A stretch of 10,034 nt of DNA, from contig PQAG01000220.1 in assembly GCA_003104895.1 (NCBI GenBank), forward strand, positions 1 to 10,034, written 5' to 3'. The position numbers were made by a program, and so were the translations under genes. Below are positions 6,199-10,034 of this stretch, in pieces. Numbering within the stretch: the first letter of the stretch is position 1; each line of letters begins with the position of its first letter. This stretch comes from Nitrosomonadales bacterium. Lineage in GTDB: Bacteria > Pseudomonadota > Gammaproteobacteria > Burkholderiales > Sulfuricellaceae. The notes under the pieces were generated by a model. The model was not told the origin of the DNA. It saw only the letters and a list, made by a program, of their open reading frames with translations, and did no database searches.

Positions 6199-6404
6199 AC
6201 GCGATCTTCCCGCTCGCGCTCAACGTTGGTGTCGATGCCTTTCAGAAACCCATAGTAGTTTTCCACCGGCTCCAGCGGGATCAGCTCGATACGGCCGTCA
6301 TGGGCGATGACCTGAAATTTCTGCCCGGCCTTGACGTGCATCTTCGCACGCACATCGGCTGGAATGACAATCTGGAACCTGGATGACACGGTTACCATGC
6401 TCAT
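6195..6404 (-). CDS. vapB: VapB-type antitoxin, AbrB/MazE/SpoVT fold (orphan)
   Basis: This encodes 69 residues. The N-terminal part (about 3-45) is a swapped-hairpin AbrB DNA-binding domain: VTVSSRFQIVIPADVRAKMHVKAGQKFQV, then the strand RIELIPL. The C-terminal tail (GFLKGIDTNVEREREDRV) looks like the toxin-binding arm of VapB proteins. The ATG at 6404 has an excellent ribosome site, AAGGAG (6416-6411) six bases upstream; a second ATG at 6398 is possible. Such proteins neutralise a VapC RNase and repress their own operon. Here the toxin gene is reduced to a stub, so the protein would act only as a repressor or as a stray antitoxin for another VapC. Its leader overlaps the start of the divergent potA-like gene. 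Confidence 0.9.
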   Translation of the reverse strand: MSMVTVSSRFQIVIPADVRAKMHVKAGQKFQVIAHDGRIELIPLEPVENYYGFLKGIDTNVEREREDRV

Positions 6405-6440
6405 CGTTTTCTCCTTCGATCCGGAATTTGGATTGCGCTA

Positions 6441-6469
6441 TTATGGACAGCATATGGCCATCCTGGAAA
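6441..6469 (-). promoter_or_regulatory. Putative promoter of the orphan antitoxin, overlapping the pot operon start
   Basis: On the minus strand TTTCCA (6469-6464) and CATAAT (6446-6441) are separated by 17 bases, giving 4 of 6 and 5 of 6 matches to the sigma-70 boxes. Transcription from about 6434 would leave a 30-base leader before the antitoxin ATG. The promoter lies across the first codons of the divergent ATPase gene, whose own promoter must be in the same few dozen bases. TATTAT at 6439-6444 is a possible plus-strand -10. Autorepression by the antitoxin could therefore also touch the pot operon. Confidence 0.4.
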
Positions 6470-7539
6470 TCCGCAACGTCTCTCGTCGTTACGCCGATCT
6501 CTCGGCGGTGGACGAGGTCAGCTTCAGCGTCGAGGCGGGGGAGTTTTTCACCCTGCTCGGGCCTTCCGGCTGCGGCAAGACCACCCTGCTCAGGATGATC
6601 GCCGGCTTCGAGGCGCCTGATGCCGGCCAGATTCTGCTCGATGGCGTGGACCTGGCCGATACGCCGCCGGAAAAGCGCCCGGTGCATACCGTATTCCAGA
6701 GCTACGCCCTGTTCCCGCACATGACGGTGTGGGACAACATCGCCTTCCCGCTGAAAATGGCAAAAAAACCGCAGGAGGAGATCCGGCGGCGGGCGCAGGA
6801 AGCGCTGGAGCAGGTGCACCTCGCCGACAAAAGCAGCCATTTCCCCCATGAACTTTCCGGCGGCCAGAAGCAGCGCGTGGCACTGGCACGCGGCTTGGTC
6901 AACCAGCCGCGCCTGCTGCTGCTGGACGAGCCGCTGGGCGCGCTGGACGCCAAGCTGCGCGAGGAGATGCGCGGCGAGCTGATCGATTTGCAGCGCGAGG
7001 TGGGCGTGACCTTTGTCTTCGTCACCCATTCGCAGCAGGAGGCGCTGGCGCTTTCGCACCGCATCGCGGTGATGAACCGCGGGCGCGTCGAACAGCTGGA
7101 CGAGCCGTCAAGGCTGTACGGCTACCCGGCCAATCGCTTTGTGGCGGATTTCATCGGCGACATCAACCTCATGGAGGCCGAGGTGACGGAGGCCAGCCAC
7201 AGCCACCTCAAGCTCAGGGTGCCGGGGCTGGGCGAAGTGATGGCGCCGCCGCTGCCGGATGCGAAGGCGGGTGAAAAAGGCGCGCTGGCGCTGCGCCCGG
7301 AACAGGCACGCATCAGCGCCCATGCCCAGACTGCCGAGCTGAAAAACCATTTCCACGGCACGGTGCGCGGCTTCCTCTATCTCGGCGACGTGACGGTGTA
7401 CACGGTGGAGCTGGACAATGGGGTATCCATGGACGCCCTGCTCGCCAATTCCGCGCCGGGGCGGGCCAAGTTCTTCGATATCGGCGACGATGTTTTCATC
7501 GCCTGGCGCCACGATGCGGGGTTGTTTCTCCGTGAGTGA
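6454..7539 (+). CDS. potA: Spermidine/putrescine ABC transporter ATP-binding protein
   Basis: This encodes 361 residues from ATG 6454, chosen because MAILEIRNVSRRY is where the nucleotide-binding domain starts; the frame is open further upstream without homology. All ABC ATPase motifs are intact: Walker A GPSGCGKTT (36-44), Q-loop with Q82, signature LSGGQ (134-138), Walker B LLLLDEP (154-160, with D158 and E159), and H-loop H192. The part after about 235 is the regulatory TOBE-type domain typical of PotA/MalK-like importers. It energises polyamine uptake at the inner face of the cytoplasmic membrane with the permeases encoded next. It is the first gene of a four-gene operon and is divergent from the orphan antitoxin. 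The ribosome site is weak (GGA at 6445-6447). The substrate class follows from the operon; the exact polyamine is not certain. Confidence 0.93.
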   Translation: MAILEIRNVSRRYADLSAVDEVSFSVEAGEFFTLLGPSGCGKTTLLRMIAGFEAPDAGQILLDGVDLADTPPEKRPVHTVFQSYALFPHMTVWDNIAFPLKMAKKPQEEIRRRAQEALEQVHLADKSSHFPHELSGGQKQRVALARGLVNQPRLLLLDEPLGALDAKLREEMRGELIDLQREVGVTFVFVTHSQQEALALSHRIAVMNRGRVEQLDEPSRLYGYPANRFVADFIGDINLMEAEVTEASHSHLKLRVPGLGEVMAPPLPDAKAGEKGALALRPEQARISAHAQTAELKNHFHGTVRGFLYLGDVTVYTVELDNGVSMDALLANSAPGRAKFFDIGDDVFIAWRHDAGLFLRE

Positions 7540-7541
7540 CG

Positions 7542-7629
7542 TGAAACATCGCGAAGCGATTCCTCGCCCCCCTCTCCCTGTGGGAGAGGGCAGGGGAGAG
7601 GGGGGCGGCCATGGCAGATCGATGTTTCA
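7542..7629. repeat. Palindromic intergenic element with terminal inverted repeats
   Basis: The gap between the ATPase and the first permease is almost filled by a structured 88-bp unit. Its ends are a perfect 10-bp inverted repeat, TGAAACATCG (7542-7551) and CGATGTTTCA (7620-7629). Inside, ATCGC-GAA-GCGAT (7548-7560) forms a mini-hairpin. Next, CGCCCCCCTCTCCC (7565-7578) pairs perfectly with GGGAGAGGGGGGCG (7594-7607), or alternatively CCCTCTCCC (7570-7578) pairs with GGGAGAGGG (7582-7590). Such CCCTCTCCC/GGGAGAGGG units recur between genes in many proteobacterial genomes. It could be a REP/MITE-like repeat, a partial attenuator, or an mRNA stabiliser setting the ratio of ATPase to permease. 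There is no U-tract. Confidence 0.7.
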
Positions 7630-7651
7630 TGATCTAGGGCGGCAATTTTCC

Positions 7652-8482
7652 ATGACCAGCAGCCGCTGGGCAAAATGGCTGGTCAGCCTGCCGCCCACGC
7701 TGTTCCTGCTGGTGTTCTTCCTTGCGCCCAGCCTCATCATGGTGGCGGCCTCGTTCCGCTATCCCGGCGAATTCGGCGGGCTGGCGCCGCTGTTCGCCGT
7801 TTCCGGCAGGGAATCGGGTTTGACCCTGGAGGCCTACCGCTTTTTCTTCGGCGACTTCACCTACCTGGAAATCTTTTTGCGTTCCTTCGCCGTGGCCGGG
7901 CTCACCACCCTGATCTGCATCCTCATGGCCTATCCCCTGGCCTGGCTGATTGCGCGCAGCCCGAAGAAACACCGCGACCTGATGGTGCTGCTGGTGATCC
8001 TGCCCTTCGCCAGTAATTTCCTCATCCGGGTGTATGCCTGGATCATCATTCTCGGCCCACTCAACCTGCTGTACACGTCCTTCGCGGTGATCGCCGGCAT
8101 GGTCTACGTGCACCTGCCGTTCATGGTGCTGCCGCTCTATACCAACCTGGAGAAGCACGACCCGGCGCTGCTGGAGGCGGCGCAGGACCTCGGCGCCAAT
8201 GCCTGGACGCGCTTCTGGCGCATCACCTTTCCGCTCTCCCTGCCGGGCATCTTCTCCGGCGCGGCGCTGGTGTTCATCCCGGTGCTGGGCATGTTCGCCA
8301 TCCCCGAGCTGCTGGGCGGCACCGGCGACATCCTGATCGGCAACCTGATCAAGGAACAGTTTCTCGACAACCGCGACTGGCCGCTGGGCTCCACGCTTTC
8401 TCTCATGCTCACCGTGGCGGTGCTGGGCTTGGCGGCGCTGGCGGCCTGGGCCGGGCGCACGCGGCGCGGGCGGGCAGGATGA
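7652..8482 (+). CDS. potB: Spermidine/putrescine ABC transporter permease, PotB type
   Basis: This encodes 276 residues with six membrane helices, roughly at 9-31, 79-101, 109-131, 139-161, 199-221 and 248-267. The length matches PotB. The cytoplasmic EAA loop that docks on the ATPase is clear: EAAQDLGANAWTRFWRITFP at 175-194. The ATG at 7652 is preferred because it precedes the first helix by few residues. An in-frame ATG at 7622 would add ten residues but lies inside the right arm of the palindromic element. Neither start has a strong ribosome site; AGGG at 7636-7639 is twelve bases away. The gene is separated from the ATPase gene by the palindromic element, and its stop overlaps the next start as ATGA. 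Confidence 0.92.
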   Translation: MTSSRWAKWLVSLPPTLFLLVFFLAPSLIMVAASFRYPGEFGGLAPLFAVSGRESGLTLEAYRFFFGDFTYLEIFLRSFAVAGLTTLICILMAYPLAWLIARSPKKHRDLMVLLVILPFASNFLIRVYAWIIILGPLNLLYTSFAVIAGMVYVHLPFMVLPLYTNLEKHDPALLEAAQDLGANAWTRFWRITFPLSLPGIFSGAALVFIPVLGMFAIPELLGGTGDILIGNLIKEQFLDNRDWPLGSTLSLMLTVAVLGLAALAAWAGRTRRGRAG

Positions 8483-9261
8483 AAACGCCACGGAATTTCT
8501 GGCTATGGGCGGCCTCCCTCGCCGTTTACGCCTTCCTCTACATTCCGCTGGCGGTGGTGGTGCTGTTCTCCTTCAATGATTCGGCCCTCAACGCGGAGTG
8601 GGTGGGCTTCACCGGCAAATGGTATGCCAGGCTCATCCACGATCCGGACATGCTGCAGGCGGCGGGCAATTCCCTGCTGATCGCGGTGGTGTCGAGCAGC
8701 ATCGCCACCGTGCTGGGTACCATGGCCGGCATCGCCATGCACCGCTACCGCCTGCGCTTCCTGCCCTTCCTGGCGGTGACGCCGGTGGCGATGCCGGAAA
8801 TCCTGCTGGGCGTGTCGCTGCTGCTGTTCTTCCGCCAGGTGCTGGATCTCACCCTGGGCTTCGTTTCCATCATTGCCGCGCACATCACTTTTTCCATCGG
8901 CTTTGTCGCCATCGTCATCCGCGCCCGCCTGGCCGGGATGGACGAAAGCATCTTCGAGGCGGCGCGCGACCTCGGCGCCTCGCCGTGGGAGACCTTCCGT
9001 TTCGTCACCTTTCCCCTCATTCTGCCGGCGGTGATCGCCGGTTTCCTGATGTCCTTAACCCTCTCCATCGACGATTTCGTCATTACCTTCTTCACCGCCG
9101 GGGTAGGGGTGGCGACCCTGCCGCTGCAGATCTATTCCATGATCAAGGTGGCGGTGACACCGGAAGTGAACGCGGTCTCGACCCTGCTGATGGCGCTCAC
9201 CCTGAGCATGATTTTCCTTGCTTCGCGCTTCGCGCCGGATGTGCTGAAGGGCAAGGGATGA
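8479..9261 (+). CDS. potC: Spermidine/putrescine ABC transporter permease, PotC type
   Basis: This encodes 260 residues, the usual PotC length, with six predicted membrane helices beginning at about residue 8. The EAA motif is EAARDLGASPWETFRFVTFP at 160-179. With the PotB-type partner it forms the heterodimeric membrane channel of the importer. The characteristic C-terminal stretch LSIDDFVITFFTAG (195-208) is well conserved in this subfamily. Both ends overlap the neighbouring genes by four bases (ATGA at 8479-8482 and 9258-9261), so translation of the two permeases and the binding protein should be coupled. Nothing looks damaged. Confidence 0.94.
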   Translation: MKTPRNFWLWAASLAVYAFLYIPLAVVVLFSFNDSALNAEWVGFTGKWYARLIHDPDMLQAAGNSLLIAVVSSSIATVLGTMAGIAMHRYRLRFLPFLAVTPVAMPEILLGVSLLLFFRQVLDLTLGFVSIIAAHITFSIGFVAIVIRARLAGMDESIFEAARDLGASPWETFRFVTFPLILPAVIAGFLMSLTLSIDDFVITFFTAGVGVATLPLQIYSMIKVAVTPEVNAVSTLLMALTLSMIFLASRFAPDVLKGKG

Positions 9262-10034
9262 AGATTCTCCGCGTTCTCTGGGTTTTCTGTGGCTTATCGG
9301 TTTTTTCTTGCATTGCCCAGGCAACGGATACGCTCTATCTCTACAACTGGAACAACTACATCTCCCCGGCGACGGTGGCCCGTTTCGAGGCACATTGCCA
9401 GTGCCGCGTGAAGCAGGACTACTACTCCGACAACGAGGAAATGCTGGCCAAGCTGGAGGCGGGCGCGGCCGGTTACGACATCATCGTGCCCACCGGCAAC
9501 GCGGTCGAATCCTTGATTAAACGCGGCGCCCTGCGCCCCATCGACAAGTCCCGGCTGCCCCACCTGCACAACATCAAGCCGGATTATCTCGATACCTGGT
9601 TTGATCCCGGCAATCGCTACTCAGTGCCTTATGCCTACACCGTGACCCTGATCGGCTACAACGTGGAGAAAATGCGCGAGCTGGCGCTGCCGACCGACAC
9701 CTGGGCGCTGATTTTCGAGCCGGAATATCTGGAGAAAATCAGGGGCCGGGTGACGGTGCTCAACAGCCAGCGTGAACTGATGGCGGCGGCAATGAAATAC
9801 TTGGGGTTCGGCGTGCACGAGAAGGACCCGGCGAAATGGGAGCAGGCCAAGCGGCTGATCCTGCGCGCCAAGCCCTACTGGGCGACCTTCTCCAACAGCA
9901 CCTACATCAAGGACCTGGCCATCGGCAACATCTGGGTCGCGCACGGCTACTCGAACGACATGTTCCGCGCGCCGAGGATGCGCGCGGCGGGGCGGCCGTT
10001 TCAGCATCGGCTTCACCACGCCGAACGAAGGCGC
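9258..10034 (+). CDS. potD: Periplasmic polyamine-binding protein, PotD type (partial, frameshift near end)
   Basis: The gene is open to the window end, and 259 codons are visible of about 350 expected. A signal peptide is clear: MKILR, a hydrophobic core to about residue 17, and a likely cleavage after AQA (20-22). C18 does not form a good lipobox. The mature protein starts TDTLYLYNWNNYIS, as in PotD/PotF, and continues with YDIIVPT (73-79), YSVPYAY (121-127) and NIWVAHGYSNDM (224-235). It captures polyamine in the periplasm and delivers it to the PotB/PotC pair. Several residues aligned to the E. coli PotD ligands differ, for example NSQRE (169-173) in place of DDARE, so the exact ligand is uncertain. 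At about 9970-10002 the frame seems to shift: SIGFTTPNEG, expected next, is read in another frame from 10003. This is either a sequencing error or a real mutation. Confidence 0.88.
   Translation, partial: MKILRVLWVFCGLSVFSCIAQATDTLYLYNWNNYISPATVARFEAHCQCRVKQDYYSDNEEMLAKLEAGAAGYDIIVPTGNAVESLIKRGALRPIDKSRLPHLHNIKPDYLDTWFDPGNRYSVPYAYTVTLIGYNVEKMRELALPTDTWALIFEPEYLEKIRGRVTVLNSQRELMAAAMKYLGFGVHEKDPAKWEQAKRLILRAKPYWATFSNSTYIKDLAIGNIWVAHGYSNDMFRAPRMRAAGRPFQHRLHHAERRR

Noticed and set aside
7560..7610. CCCTCTCCC/GGGAGAGGG hairpin as an intrinsic terminator
   Set aside because: There is no T-run after the stem on either strand and the downstream genes belong to the same operon.
7634..8491. Minus-strand open frame of 285 codons opposite the PotB gene
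   Set aside because: It is a low-complexity Gln/Glu/His/Arg-rich antisense product of a GC-rich permease gene.

Overview
The window looks like a piece of a high-GC proteobacterial chromosome, most likely a betaproteobacterium. This is inferred from codon use, from a UbiB-like gene end, and from a PotABCD operon, an M18 aminopeptidase and an SSS symporter of proteobacterial type. No rRNA, tRNA or CRISPR array was seen.

Layout. Positions 1-195 hold the 3' end of a probable ubiB, followed by a sodium:solute symporter with a histidine-rich tail (219-1697). Positions about 1698-4796 form a compositional island. It carries three co-directional, tightly packed genes of visibly lower GC: an unknown coiled-coil protein (1984-2847), a Rossmann-type SAM-methyltransferase-like protein with N-terminal cysteines (2867-3673), and a DUF1848 protein with a C-terminal CxxxCxxC radical-SAM-like cluster (3670-4614). 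A near-perfect -10 box lies upstream of the first gene and the last two genes overlap by ATGA, so they read as one operon and probably one functional unit. This is the best candidate here for an undescribed system.

Convergent to the island on the minus strand is an M18 aminopeptidase, apeB-like (4797-6101). Behind it is an AbrB-type VapB antitoxin (6195-6404). The antitoxin's stop codon still overlaps the start codon of a vapC toxin, but only a short stub of vapC survives, so this is an orphan antitoxin with a toxin scar that also holds the putative apeB promoter.

From 6454 to the window end runs a potABCD-type polyamine ABC importer operon: ATPase, two permeases and a periplasmic binding protein. 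B/C and C/D are coupled by ATGA overlaps. Between A and B sits an 88-bp palindromic element with 10-bp terminal inverted repeats and a very strong GC hairpin. The potD-like gene is cut by the window end, and its last bases appear to carry a frameshift.

The importer genes work together: the binding protein captures the polyamine in the periplasm, B and C form the channel, and A hydrolyses ATP. The island genes have no visible link to the housekeeping genes around them and probably arrived by transfer.
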